From JAENVT01 sp031373785 (GTDB lineage Bacteria; Actinomycetota; Acidimicrobiia; Acidimicrobiales; Ilumatobacteraceae), in NCBI GenBank assembly GCA_031373785.1, contig JANMNE010000286.1:1-38705 (forward strand): a DNA stretch of 38,705 nucleotides, read 5' to 3'. Both the position numbers and the translations under genes were made by a program. The notes beneath the pieces were generated by a model. That model had not been told where the DNA came from. It saw nothing but the letters and a program-made list of their open reading frames with translations, and made no database searches. Below, piece by piece: positions 22,976 to 31,325 of this stretch (position 1 is the stretch's first letter; every line of letters starts with the position of its first letter).

Positions 22976-24694
22976 GTGGAGGTGTTCCTGACGACGGATC
23001 GCCTGCTGCTGCGTCGGTTCACCATGGACGACGCCGACGATCTGCTGGCCCTCGACAGCGATCCCGAGGTGCGGCGGTTCATCGAGGACGGCGAGCCGGT
23101 CACGCGTGAGGCGGCTGTCGAGACCATCGAATGGTGGCTCAGCCACTACGAACCACACGACATCTTCGGCTTCTGGGCGGCGATCGAGCGCCAGACCGGC
23201 GCGTTCCTCGGCTGGTTCCACTTCCGCCCGCACGAAGGTAGCCCGCGAGACGAGCCGGAGCTCGGGTACCGGCTCGTTGCCAGTTCCTGGGGCAAGGGCT
23301 ACGCCACCGAAGGTTCCCGGGCGTTGATCGACATGGGTTTCTCGTCGGACAGGGTGCAGCGTGTGGTCGCCGAGACGATGACGATCAACGGAGCCTCACG
23401 TCGGGTGATGGAAAAATCCGGAATGCACCTCGTGCGAACCGTTCACGCCGAGTGGCCGGTTCGGATTCCCGGCGACGAGGAAGGCGACGTCGAGTACGCC
23501 ATCACTCGTGCCGAGTGGCAGGCCCAGGCCGACCAGCCGCGCACTCGGCACTCCGCTGCCGCAGTCGCAGTTCTCTTCTTCGTCAACGGCGCGACGTTCT
23601 CGAACTGGCTGCCGCGCATCCCCGAGATCCGCGATCACCTCGGCCTCGGCAATGCCGGGCTCGGCGCGACGTTGCTCGGTGGCGGTCTCGGTGGAATCAT
23701 CGGAGCACTGGTGGTCGGCACGGTGACGGACCGACTCGGCAGCCGACGCGTGCTGACCATTGCGGCCACGGCGCTTTCGGTCGGTATGCCCCTGATCGCA
23801 TACGCCCCCTCGGCCGTGGTGTTACTGGTGCTGCTGACCAGCCTGGGCATGCTCGACGTGTGCAACGACGTGGCAATGAATGCGCAAGGGGTGATCGTGC
23901 AGCAGCGCCTCGGACGCTCGATCATGAATCGTCTGCACGCCATGTGGAGCCTCGGGTTCACCGGTGGCGCCCTGGTCGGTTCGGCAGCGTCCGCCGCCGG
24001 CGCCAGCGTGCGCGGCCAACTGCTGGTGGTCGGAGCCATCTTGTTCGTCACCGTCTCGGTCGTGCGGCGTTGGCTGGTCCCGGTCGACCCGCCGCCGAAC
24101 GCGTCTGCGCTCGGTGACGAATCACCGGCTGGTCCGCGCAAGCGGTTCACCGCGGTCACCGTCCTGATGGGCTTCGCCGCGCTCGGCGCGGTCGGGCTGG
24201 AGGTCATGCCGAACGACTGGTCGGCCGTGTTGATGCGCGACGTGTTCGACTTCGGCCGAGCGAGTGGCTTCGGCACGATGGCGTGTGCCGGCGCGATGTT
24301 GATCGGACGCCTCAGCGGCGACCACGTGCTCGACCGCATCGGCGAGCGGCGGCTGTTCACCTGGGCGGTCAGCCTGGTGGGCATCGGCACCCTCGCCACG
24401 GTGACGGCGCCGGTCGGTGCAGTGGCGCTGGCCGGACTCGTCGTGTGGGGCCTCGGCCTGTCGGTGGTCTTCCCACAGCTCTATGCCACGGCCGCCCGCC
24501 TACCCGGCGTGTCGGCCGGCACCGGACTGGGCTCGATGCTGCTCGGTCAACGCCTGGGAGCGATGCTCACCGCCGTCAGCGTGGGTGCGATCGCCGAATG
24601 GCAGGACCTCCGGGTGGGCTTCGCCGTGGTCGGCGGCATCGCTTTCGCCGTCTTGTTGTTCACGTCGCGCCGCATGATGGCGGCCAGCGCCTGA
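22976..24694 (+). CDS. Fusion of GNAT acetyltransferase and MFS transporter
   Basis: One frame of 572 codons. Residues 1 to about 180 are a RimJ/RimL-type N-acetyltransferase: LTTDRLLLRRFTMDDADDL, FGFWAAIERQTGAFLGWF, then the acetyl-CoA loop YRLVASSWGKGYATEGSRAL, then NGASRRVMEKSGM. After a short linker (EWQAQADQPRTRHS) comes an MFS transporter of about 385 residues: FFVNGATFSNWLPRIPEI, VVGTVTDRLGSRR (loop 2-3 motif) and about 12 hydrophobic helices. No ATG, GTG, TTG or stop lies in frame across the junction, so the fusion is not a start-site error. Presumably the acetyltransferase modifies the compound exported, or works beside the membrane. GTG 22976 is the likely start; GTG 22982 is an alternative. 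Confidence 0.8.
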   Translation: MEVFLTTDRLLLRRFTMDDADDLLALDSDPEVRRFIEDGEPVTREAAVETIEWWLSHYEPHDIFGFWAAIERQTGAFLGWFHFRPHEGSPRDEPELGYRLVASSWGKGYATEGSRALIDMGFSSDRVQRVVAETMTINGASRRVMEKSGMHLVRTVHAEWPVRIPGDEEGDVEYAITRAEWQAQADQPRTRHSAAAVAVLFFVNGATFSNWLPRIPEIRDHLGLGNAGLGATLLGGGLGGIIGALVVGTVTDRLGSRRVLTIAATALSVGMPLIAYAPSAVVLLVLLTSLGMLDVCNDVAMNAQGVIVQQRLGRSIMNRLHAMWSLGFTGGALVGSAASAAGASVRGQLLVVGAILFVTVSVVRRWLVPVDPPPNASALGDESPAGPRKRFTAVTVLMGFAALGAVGLEVMPNDWSAVLMRDVFDFGRASGFGTMACAGAMLIGRLSGDHVLDRIGERRLFTWAVSLVGIGTLATVTAPVGAVALAGLVVWGLGLSVVFPQLYATAARLPGVSAGTGLGSMLLGQRLGAMLTAVSVGAIAEWQDLRVGFAVVGGIAFAVLLFTSRRMMAASA

Positions 24695-24733
24695 ACCCGG
24701 TCGGGGCGGTTGGTGGGTGCTGGCGGAGCCGGA

Positions 24734-24747
24734 GACGCGCGCGCGTC
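24734..24747. repeat. 14-bp perfect GC palindrome
   Basis: GACGCGCGCGCGTC is self-complementary over 14 bases. It lies 40 nt after the MFS stop and 27 nt before the TACCAT -10 of the DUF2630 gene. It could act as a protein site or cruciform. There is no T-run for a classical terminator. Confidence 0.4.
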
Positions 24748-24829
24748 ACAGTCGGACCACCACCATGGGGACGTACCATGACCAGTGGACAGACACCGTC
24801 GGAGCAAGGCGGTCGTGAGAGAGGTTCGA

Positions 24830-25078
24830 ATGAACATCGATGATGACTTGATCGATCGGATCAACGCCCTGGTCGACGAGGAACACCATCTCGAGCACAA
24901 GGCAGCACCGGGTTCGCCATTGAACGAGGCCGACGAAGCCCATCTACACGGGATCGAAGTACGCCTCGATCAGTGCTGGGACCTGCTGCGCCAACGTCGA
25001 GCGCGGCGCGAGGCTGGGCTCGATGCCAGCTTCAGCGGTGTACGTCCACCCGATGTCGTCGAGGGCTATCAGCAGTAA
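24830..25078 (+). CDS. DUF2630 family protein
   Basis: An 82-residue small soluble protein of DUF2630, widespread in actinobacteria and of unknown function. It shows MNIDDDLIDRINALVDEEHH, then LEHKA, LNEADEAHLHGIEVRLDQCW and DLLRQRRARREAG, a charged helical hairpin, ending in VRPPDVVEGYQQ (family end motif). ATG 24830 has a good ribosome site (GAGAGAGG). The in-frame GTG 24785, 5 nt after TACCAT, would add 15 residues and is more likely the transcript start. Confidence 0.85.
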   Translation: MNIDDDLIDRINALVDEEHHLEHKAAPGSPLNEADEAHLHGIEVRLDQCWDLLRQRRARREAGLDASFSGVRPPDVVEGYQQ

Positions 25079-25087
25079 CGTCGGCAC

Positions 25088-25468
25088 ATGAGCGAACACG
25101 TGCACGGTCAGGCAGTTCTCGACGACGTCACTCCCCTCGGCCGGGCGTTGCGGGGCGCCATCCCCGACGTGTACAAGGGCTACGCCGCGATGAGTTCGGC
25201 GGCGATGGCACCCGGTGTCCTCGACTCGAAGATGAAGGAACTGATCGCGCTCGGCATTGCCGTCGCCGTCCGCTGCGATGGTTGCATCGCCGCGCATGCC
25301 CGCGCCGCTGCAAAGGCCGGGGCCTCACGCGAGGAGGTAGCCGAGGCGCTCGGTGTCGCGATCATGCTCAGCGGCGGACCCGGCACCGTCTACGGGCCCC
25401 GTGCCTTCGACGCGTTCTGTGAGTTCGCCGACGCTCGCCCTCCGGCGACACCCAACCAGCCAGCGTAG
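25088..25468 (+). CDS. Carboxymuconolactone decarboxylase / AhpD-like protein
   Basis: A 126-residue CMD-family protein (all-helical AhpD-like fold). The redox signature is CDGCIAAHARAAAKAGAS, with C63, C66 and H70, as in alkylhydroperoxidase AhpD. It is followed by EEVAEALGVAIMLSGGP. A peroxidase or thiol-disulfide role is likely, but the substrate is unknown. ATG 25088 lies 6 nt after TAACGT, whose TAA is the stop codon of DUF2630. It could be cotranscribed or start its own leaderless message. Confidence 0.88.
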   Translation: MSEHVHGQAVLDDVTPLGRALRGAIPDVYKGYAAMSSAAMAPGVLDSKMKELIALGIAVAVRCDGCIAAHARAAAKAGASREEVAEALGVAIMLSGGPGTVYGPRAFDAFCEFADARPPATPNQPA

Positions 25469-25479
25469 ACACCCGAACG

Positions 25480-26937
25480 ATGGACATCATCGAGGTCATC
25501 GACGACGACGTCGATGCTTTCGGTGACCACGCGCCGAACGACGCAAGCCCCGACGACGGTGGGAGGCGCTGGGCGGGTCCAGGTCTGGCCGTCGCGCTCG
25601 TCGCAGTCATCGGCTACGGCCTGGCAAGCTCGGCCTCATCGAGCGACCAACCCAAGCATGCGTCAATCGAAACGACGAGCACTGTCTCGACCGCTCCCCC
25701 GGCGCTGCAAACAACCCGCGCCGCGACGGTCCCATTCTTCGCGGCGGACCCGCCGGCGACGTTCGCAGTGCACTACGCCAACGTGCAAGCGTTCGATCAT
25801 GCGCCGACCCAGACGTCCGCGTACGAGTTGTGGGCCACCAAGGGAGCGTCGGCGAACTCGGGCTCGTGGTTCTCCGTGACCACCACCCCCGGAGCATCGA
25901 CGCTCAGCGCGCCGAACGCCTACCGGATTCAGACGGCTCGCGAGACAATCGCGATCTCCCACGTCACCGGCGGGCAGGCCATCACGCGGTTCACGGTCGA
26001 CGGGCTCGGCGTCTCCATCACGTCGTTCGGTTGGAGCGACGATGATCTCGTTCGTCTGGCCGGGTCCCTGCATCCCAACGGGGAAGCGGTCGAGTTCACC
26101 GACTCGTGGTTCGCCCCCGATCACCGAATCGTCAGCACGGTGGAACCTTGGCTGGCGGTCCAAGCCATCGCCACCGAACAGATCAGCTACATCTCAGCAG
26201 ACGATCCGACCATGGCCATCTCCATCACCGTCGGCCGGCGAATGCGGAGCTTCGACCGTGGAGCGGCGGGCGATCGCTACTTCGCACTTCGCTTCCTGCT
26301 CGAGGACTCCACGCGATTCGACGTCAACGGCCTGCCGGCGGTCGCCGGCACCATCGTCGGCCGACACGACGCCATGGCAACCTGGATCGACGGCGACAAC
26401 GTGATCACCGTGACCTCCCCCATGCCCGTGGACGACGTGATCGATCTCGCCCGCACGCTCCACCAGGTGTCGTCGACCGAGTGGGAAGGGATGCGGTTGC
26501 AGGCGCTCCGAGTCAATTCACCCCGGTCGGCGATCGTGCCGTCGCAGGTTCCGTCGATCTCGTCGGGCACCGACGCCAAATCGCTGCCGTGGACGATCGG
26601 AGTCACGATGTCGTACTCGGGCAGGCAGCGCCAGGTCAATTGGCGCTGGGAGGGAAGCGGCTTCGGATCCGTGGCAGGCGACAACCCGCAGATCAGCACG
26701 GTCGTCGACACCGAGCGGACCTACGTGCTCGCGGACCTGCCCCGATCGATTGCGGCGGCCCACGCACACCTCCAGGTCACGCGAGCCGGGTTCGACCCGG
26801 TCGTGGTGCCGTTCACCGACGCCGGACCGAGCATGGATCGCACGTTCGCCGCCTACGCATTCAGCGAGGCCACGCCGTACACCGCAGAGATCGTCGGCAA
26901 TGACGGCGCCATCCTCGCCGCGTGGCCCGCGACCTGA
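25480..26937 (+). CDS. Membrane-anchored extracytoplasmic protein of unknown function
   Basis: 485 residues: an acidic cytoplasmic N-terminus (MDIIEVIDDDVDAFGDH), one membrane helix at about 33-55 (WAGPGLAVALVAVIGYGLAS), a Ser/Thr-rich linker, then a large extracytoplasmic region with many beta-like stretches. No enzyme motif or known family was recognised. The layout (short acidic N-terminus, single helix, Thr-rich spacer) resembles anchored actinobacterial proteins encoded near sigma-factor or cell-wall genes, but no sigma gene is adjacent. TAGACA, using the CMD stop codon TAG, lies 8 nt before ATG. The next gene is a D,D-carboxypeptidase, so a cell-envelope role is possible. Confidence 0.7.
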   Translation: MDIIEVIDDDVDAFGDHAPNDASPDDGGRRWAGPGLAVALVAVIGYGLASSASSSDQPKHASIETTSTVSTAPPALQTTRAATVPFFAADPPATFAVHYANVQAFDHAPTQTSAYELWATKGASANSGSWFSVTTTPGASTLSAPNAYRIQTARETIAISHVTGGQAITRFTVDGLGVSITSFGWSDDDLVRLAGSLHPNGEAVEFTDSWFAPDHRIVSTVEPWLAVQAIATEQISYISADDPTMAISITVGRRMRSFDRGAAGDRYFALRFLLEDSTRFDVNGLPAVAGTIVGRHDAMATWIDGDNVITVTSPMPVDDVIDLARTLHQVSSTEWEGMRLQALRVNSPRSAIVPSQVPSISSGTDAKSLPWTIGVTMSYSGRQRQVNWRWEGSGFGSVAGDNPQISTVVDTERTYVLADLPRSIAAAHAHLQVTRAGFDPVVVPFTDAGPSMDRTFAAYAFSEATPYTAEIVGNDGAILAAWPAT

Positions 26938-26956
26938 GGATGCCGACCGGCCTCGG

Positions 26957-27017
26957 TAGCATCGCTGCCGTGTTCGACCCCGCCGCGCTCGCGTCATTGG
27001 TGGCTCAGGCCGATTGA
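26957..27017 (+). promoter_or_regulatory. Leaderless promoter element and 15-codon leader ORF
   Basis: TAGCAT (26957-26962) precedes GTG 26970 by 7 nt. The GTG opens a 15-codon ORF (VFDPAALASLVAQAD) whose TGA (27015-27017) overlaps the TTG start of the carboxypeptidase (ATTGA). Ribosomes ending the mini-ORF could restart on the weak TTG. It may instead be the stub of a decayed gene. Confidence 0.4.
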
Positions 27018-27991
27018 ACATCCCAGCACCGGTGCGCCGCCACCGCCTCGCATGGCTCGCTGCCGCCTTCGCGTTGATCGCGGCCTGCGGCAACACCGCC
27101 GGTACCGCCGACCAAGCGACGCTCCCGCCACTCACGTCGCTCCCCTCGACCACCTCGGATGTGGCCGTGACCTCGACGTCGACCACGTCGACCACGTCAC
27201 CGCCCACGACCACCATCACCCCTGTCGCGACGACCGCGGCGCCCGCCACGACGGTCGATCCCAACCAGCCGCCGAGCATCGAGGCCGGCGCGTACGCCGT
27301 CTACGACGTCGGCTCGCAACAGTGGCTGGCGGATGTCGATGCGGACGCCGCACGACCGGTCGGCAGCCTGATGAAGCTGCTCACGGCGTACGTGGTGATG
27401 CAGGCGGGTGACCCAGCGCACGTCGCCACCGTTCCGGCCATGCACCTGGATCCAGCGGAGTCGGCGATCGGGTTGTACGAAGGTCAACGCCTGTCGCGTG
27501 CGGTGCTGCTGCGCGCCGAACTGATCGTCAGCGCCAACGACGCGGCCCACACCCTGGCCCTCGACGTCGGCGTGACCGAGGAAGCATTCGTGGGGATGAT
27601 GAACGACGCTGCGCAGGCTCTGGGGATGACCCAGACCGTGGCCGTCAACGCCGTCGGGCTCGACGCCGACGACGCGCACTCGTCGGCGCGCGACATGGTG
27701 TCGATCGCCGCGATCCTGATGCAGGACCCGACGTTTCAAGCCACGGTTGCGCGCACTGAGGCGCAGATGAACGGCCAACACTTCAGCGCCACGAACAAGT
27801 TGCTGACGAAGTACGAAGGCGCAAGCGGGGTGAAGACCGGCCACACCACCAATGCCGGCTACTGCCTGGTCGGCTCCGCCACGAGAGGCGATCGCAGCGT
27901 GATCGTGGCAGTGCTCGGCGCCCCGAGCGACCAGGCGCGCATCGACGGTGCCTCGGCATTGCTGGACTGGGCCTTCGACCACCCGGTCTGA
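27014..27991 (+). CDS. D-alanyl-D-alanine carboxypeptidase (peptidase S11), lipoprotein
   Basis: A 325-residue penicillin-binding protein that trims the terminal D-Ala from peptidoglycan pentapeptides outside the membrane. N-terminus: basic residues, a hydrophobic segment and lipobox LIAAC, giving lipidated C25. A long Ser/Thr/Pro linker follows (about 30-85). Active-site motifs: SLMK (S118, K121), SAN (173-175) and KTG (274-276), in normal order and spacing. The TTG start is supported by its position directly before the signal peptide and its overlap with the leader ORF; no ATG is available before the lipobox. It lacks the long C-terminal beta domain and amphipathic anchor of DacA, consistent with anchoring by lipid. 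Confidence 0.9.
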   Translation: MNIPAPVRRHRLAWLAAAFALIAACGNTAGTADQATLPPLTSLPSTTSDVAVTSTSTTSTTSPPTTTITPVATTAAPATTVDPNQPPSIEAGAYAVYDVGSQQWLADVDADAARPVGSLMKLLTAYVVMQAGDPAHVATVPAMHLDPAESAIGLYEGQRLSRAVLLRAELIVSANDAAHTLALDVGVTEEAFVGMMNDAAQALGMTQTVAVNAVGLDADDAHSSARDMVSIAAILMQDPTFQATVARTEAQMNGQHFSATNKLLTKYEGASGVKTGHTTNAGYCLVGSATRGDRSVIVAVLGAPSDQARIDGASALLDWAFDHPV

Positions 27992-28055
27992 CGTGCCCGC
28001 CTGACTGCCCGAAGGTGCGTGCGATCAGGCCGTCACACGGCGCAAGATCACGGGC

Positions 28056-28529
28056 ATGACGACGTGGAACCAAGCAGGTGGCGACTTCGGCGAGCTGTGG
28101 GGCGAGACCCTCCAGGAGCTCTTCGACGAGATGACCGGTTGGGGCCTCGACGAGGTCGGCCGGTGCAGTTGGCACCCGTCGCTGAACCTCAGCTGGGACG
28201 ACAACCAGGTGGTCACCGGCGGGACCCTGACGGTCGACCTCGAGGTGCGCGTGCCGGCGTGGGGCAGGCGCAGCGATGCCAACGACGCGGTGCGCGGCGA
28301 GTGGGACCGCTGGTCGGAGGCCCTGATGACGCACGAGAATGGCCACGCCAACCTGGCCTACCAGTACCTCGACAACTTCGAGGACACACTGATCGGCAAG
28401 ACCACCGACGAGGCGTGGGCCGCGTTCACGCAGGTCCAAACCGATCTGCAGCAAGCCAGCGATGGCTACGACTCGTCAACCAACCACGGCATCAATCAAG
28501 GCACCACCCTCGACACCAGCATCACCTGA
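28056..28529 (+). CDS. DUF922-like putative zinc metalloprotease
   Basis: A 157-residue protein. The key segment is EWDRWSEALMTHENGHANLA, with an HExxH zinc site as HENGH. Upstream TGGTLTVDLEVRVPAW is the strand region expected in DUF922-type proteins, where a helix with HExxH follows. After the motif come YLDNFEDTLIGK and a short tail. No signal peptide is visible, unlike the annotated secreted members. ATG 28056 has no obvious -10 or ribosome site nearby. It converges on the CAP-domain gene with a 12-bp gap. Proteolytic activity is inferred only from the motif. Confidence 0.7.
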   Translation: MTTWNQAGGDFGELWGETLQELFDEMTGWGLDEVGRCSWHPSLNLSWDDNQVVTGGTLTVDLEVRVPAWGRRSDANDAVRGEWDRWSEALMTHENGHANLAYQYLDNFEDTLIGKTTDEAWAAFTQVQTDLQQASDGYDSSTNHGINQGTTLDTSIT

Positions 28530-28541
28530 GCCCTTCGTTGC

Positions 28542-30206
28542 TCAGCAGAGGGCGAAGTCGGTGACGCCGAAGATCAGCTGGCCACCGGAGGCATCGGTGC
28601 GGATCACGAAGCCGAGGCCGGCACTGCCGTAGATCGGGTTCTTGATGTTGGCCATATGCGGTGGCGAGGCGTACCACAGTGAGATCAAGCCCGAAGGAGA
28701 CGCGCCGGTGGCGTAGGCGATGTTCTCGCCGCTCGGGCACCCGACGGCGGCGTCGCGTGCAGCACTGGTCGAGTGGACCAGACCGTTGTTGGCCACGGCC
28801 AGTTCCAACGCCCACGAGCAGGCGAACGCTGTCGCGGCAGGATTGGCTGCCAGCGGCGCCACGCCGGCGGCGGCGCGTGTGGAGTTCAAGGCGGACAGCC
28901 CGTCGGTGATGCACGGCGAGAACTGCACCTGGGGCGGCGGCGGCGGGGTGTTGGCCGGAGGCGCCTGCGTCGCGGTCGCCGATGGCCCGGAGAACCAGCC
29001 CTGCACATCAGCCAGCAGATCGGTCTGCGATTGGCTGAAGAACCCGAGGCCACGATTCGACACCTGACTGATTGCGAAGTTGGCCACGATGTCGCTGCCG
29101 CCGACAGAGTTGACCGTGGAGGTCGCCGGGCGGCCCGTGCCGGCCGGGTAGGCGGTGACGTAGCCACCAGTTCCGTTGACCGAGGTGACGTTGTAGGCGA
29201 TCGAGCCACCCTGCGATGTCGCCAGCTCCAGCCCGCCGCCCGGGTAGATCGGCACACCGTTGCCCAATGGGCTCGCCCCACGGGTGTCGAGCAAGCGGGT
29301 CGGGTCAGCGGCCGTGAACAGCCCATCGGTGCCCGCCCCTGCCGATGCCCCGGTGAAGTATCCGAGGAGGTCGACCACGATGTGCCCACCGCCCAAGACG
29401 AACAAGGCGACGCCGGCCGATGAAACCGGGAAGATCCCGGCGGCAGCACGGGTCTGGTTGGGCTGATCGACGTTGAGGATCGACGAGGTCGGCATCTGGC
29501 GGCCTGCCGGGAACTCGGTGACAAACCCGGGGCCGGTTGACTCCGTGACCGTCACGTTGAGAGCGAGCGCCACTGCATCCGCCGGCACTCCGGCCGGCAG
29601 CGGGAGGGTCATCGTCGAGCCGGGCGCACGCTTGGGGCCGGGCCGCGAGTCGTACAGACGGGTCGACGGGCGAGGCACGAACCTGCCGGACGCGGCGGTG
29701 GTTGCCGGCACGAACGCACCGACGACATCGACCACCACTTGCGAGGGGGCCGACGTGAACACGCGGAACGTGCCCGCGGCGTCGACACGGGTGATCGAAC
29801 CGTTCGCCCGGATCTGGTTGACATCGAAGTTGACGTTCGAGACGACCGGTCGGGCCCGATCGGAGGGCCATGCGGTGAGGAAGCCGGATGCCTCTGGGCT
29901 CACGACGGTCAGGGTGAGCGCCAACGACGTGGCGTTGGAGGGGGTGCCGCAGATCCCGCGGCTGTCGATCTGGAGCGTCAGCGCGTCGACACGGACGAAC
30001 CCGCTGTTCAGGCGGGTATCGGCGAGGCGACACGGTTGCACCGACACATACGCCGACGTCGGCGAAACAGCAGCGGCGGCGGATGGCAACGCCATCGTCG
30101 GCTGCACCACGGCGGTTGCTGCACAGAGGATGCCGAGCGCGACTGTGTCGCGAACCCTCTTCAATACGAACGGTCGTGCTGGGCGCTGCGCTGTGAAGCC
30201 GTGCAT
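28542..30206 (-). CDS. Secreted protein with three beta-repeats and C-terminal CAP (SCP/PR1) domain
   Basis: 554 residues. A signal peptide spans about 1-46 (basic start, LGILCAATAVVQPTMALPSA). Three tandem repeats of about 115-130 residues each begin with a DTR-like motif: VQPCRLADTRLNSGF, RPSTRLYDSRPGP and DPTRLLDTRGASP. Each ends in a VVVDVVGAF/IVVDLLGYF/LLADVQGWF strand. A proline-rich linker follows, then a CAP/SCP domain of about 125 residues: LSALNSTRAAAGVAPLAANP, GENIAYATG, and PPHMANIKNPIYGSAGLGFV. ATG 30206 is preferred over GTG 30266 because the signal peptide follows it. Secreted or cell-wall protein of unknown function; DTR-type repeats are common in high-GC actinobacterial exoproteins. 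Confidence 0.85.
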   Translation of the reverse strand: MHGFTAQRPARPFVLKRVRDTVALGILCAATAVVQPTMALPSAAAAVSPTSAYVSVQPCRLADTRLNSGFVRVDALTLQIDSRGICGTPSNATSLALTLTVVSPEASGFLTAWPSDRARPVVSNVNFDVNQIRANGSITRVDAAGTFRVFTSAPSQVVVDVVGAFVPATTAASGRFVPRPSTRLYDSRPGPKRAPGSTMTLPLPAGVPADAVALALNVTVTESTGPGFVTEFPAGRQMPTSSILNVDQPNQTRAAAGIFPVSSAGVALFVLGGGHIVVDLLGYFTGASAGAGTDGLFTAADPTRLLDTRGASPLGNGVPIYPGGGLELATSQGGSIAYNVTSVNGTGGYVTAYPAGTGRPATSTVNSVGGSDIVANFAISQVSNRGLGFFSQSQTDLLADVQGWFSGPSATATQAPPANTPPPPPQVQFSPCITDGLSALNSTRAAAGVAPLAANPAATAFACSWALELAVANNGLVHSTSAARDAAVGCPSGENIAYATGASPSGLISLWYASPPHMANIKNPIYGSAGLGFVIRTDASGGQLIFGVTDFALC

Positions 30207-30269
30207 GAAACCGGTACTCCGATTGTTCTGCGCCCACCGATTTTCTAGCACGCAGACAGAGTTCACCGC

Positions 30270-30295
30270 AAAACATCGGCGCGATACGTCGCCGA
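30270..30295 (-). terminator. Candidate terminator of the dpp operon
   Basis: On the minus strand, TCGGCG and CGCCGA (arms at 30290-30295 and 30276-30281) form a 6-bp stem with an 8-nt loop, followed by TGTTTTG. It lies 50 nt past the dppF stop and 64 nt before the CAP gene start. A second hairpin without a T-run (CCGCAG/CTGCGG arms) lies nearer dppF. Moderately convincing. Confidence 0.4.
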
Positions 30296-30344
30296 CTTGA
30301 GTGCTATTTTCGGAGGATCTCCGCAGCTCGGAGCCCTGCGGCGG

Positions 30345-31325
30345 TCAGCTCCAGAGGTTGAAGTGGCAGGCCACGCGGTGGCCTTCGGCGATGTCGACCA
30401 GCGGTGGCTCGACCTCGGCACAGATCTCCTCGGCACGCCAGCACCGTGTGCGAAAGCGACAACCGCTGGGCGGGTTCGTCGGGGTCGGCGGGTCGCCTTC
30501 CAGCACGATGCGCACGCGGTCGCGCTCGATCAGGGGATCGGGAATCGGCGCGGCGGACAACAACGCTTTGGTGTACGGATGAGCCGGCCGGGTGTACAAC
30601 TCTGCGGCCCTGGCCACCTCGACGATCTTGCCGAGGTACATCACGGCAACCCGGTGGCTGAGATGGCGAACCACGGAGAGGTCGTGGGCGATGAACAGAT
30701 ACGCCAGGCCGAGCTCATCCCGAAGCCGCTGCAGCAGTCGGACGATCTCGGCCTGGATGCTGACATCGAGGGCGGATACCGGTTCGTCGAGCGCGATGAG
30801 GTCAGGCGACAGCGCAAGTGCTCGGGCAATGCCGACGCGCTGACGCTGACCGCCCGAGAACTGGTGCGGGTAGCGGTCGGAGGCATCGGCGCCGAGTTGG
30901 ACCTGCTCGAGCAGTTCGGCCACACGGTCGCGCTGCTCGTCTCGGGTCGCGCCGTGGACCAGCATCGGCTCGCCAATGATCTCGCCGACGGTCATCCTCG
31001 GGTTGAGCGACGTGTACGGGTCCTGGAACACCATCTGGAACCGGCGCCGCGCGTCGCGAAGCTCGGCTGACGACAGTTCCGTGAGCTCGGTGCCGTCAAA
31101 GCGGACGGATCCGCTGCTGGGCTCGATCAGTCGCAACACGCACCACGCCGTCGTGGTCTTGCCGCAGCCCGACTCGCCGACGATCGAGAATGCCTCGCCG
31201 GCGCTGATGTCGAACGACACCCCCGACACCGCTTGCACTGTGGCGCGTTCGGTTCGCCACGACGTTCGGCGGAGATCGAACTCCTTCACCAGGTCGCGAA
31301 CCTGTACCAACGGCTCCGAAATCAT
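30345..31325 (-). CDS. dppF: Peptide-type ABC transporter ATP-binding protein (DppF/OppF)
   Basis: A 326-residue ABC ATPase. Walker A GESGCGKT (50-57), the Q-loop in MVFQDPYTSLNPRMTV, signature FSGGQRQRVGIARAL, Walker B LIALDEPVSALD, and the H-switch in FIAHDLSVVRHLS. The C-terminal oligopeptide-family extension has HPYTKALLSA and GCRFRTRCWRAEEIC (conserved cysteines). It pairs with DppD to energise import. The start overlaps the dppD stop by 4 nt (ATGA). Last gene of the operon. Confidence 0.92.
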   Translation of the reverse strand: MISEPLVQVRDLVKEFDLRRTSWRTERATVQAVSGVSFDISAGEAFSIVGESGCGKTTTAWCVLRLIEPSSGSVRFDGTELTELSSAELRDARRRFQMVFQDPYTSLNPRMTVGEIIGEPMLVHGATRDEQRDRVAELLEQVQLGADASDRYPHQFSGGQRQRVGIARALALSPDLIALDEPVSALDVSIQAEIVRLLQRLRDELGLAYLFIAHDLSVVRHLSHRVAVMYLGKIVEVARAAELYTRPAHPYTKALLSAAPIPDPLIERDRVRIVLEGDPPTPTNPPSGCRFRTRCWRAEEICAEVEPPLVDIAEGHRVACHFNLWS

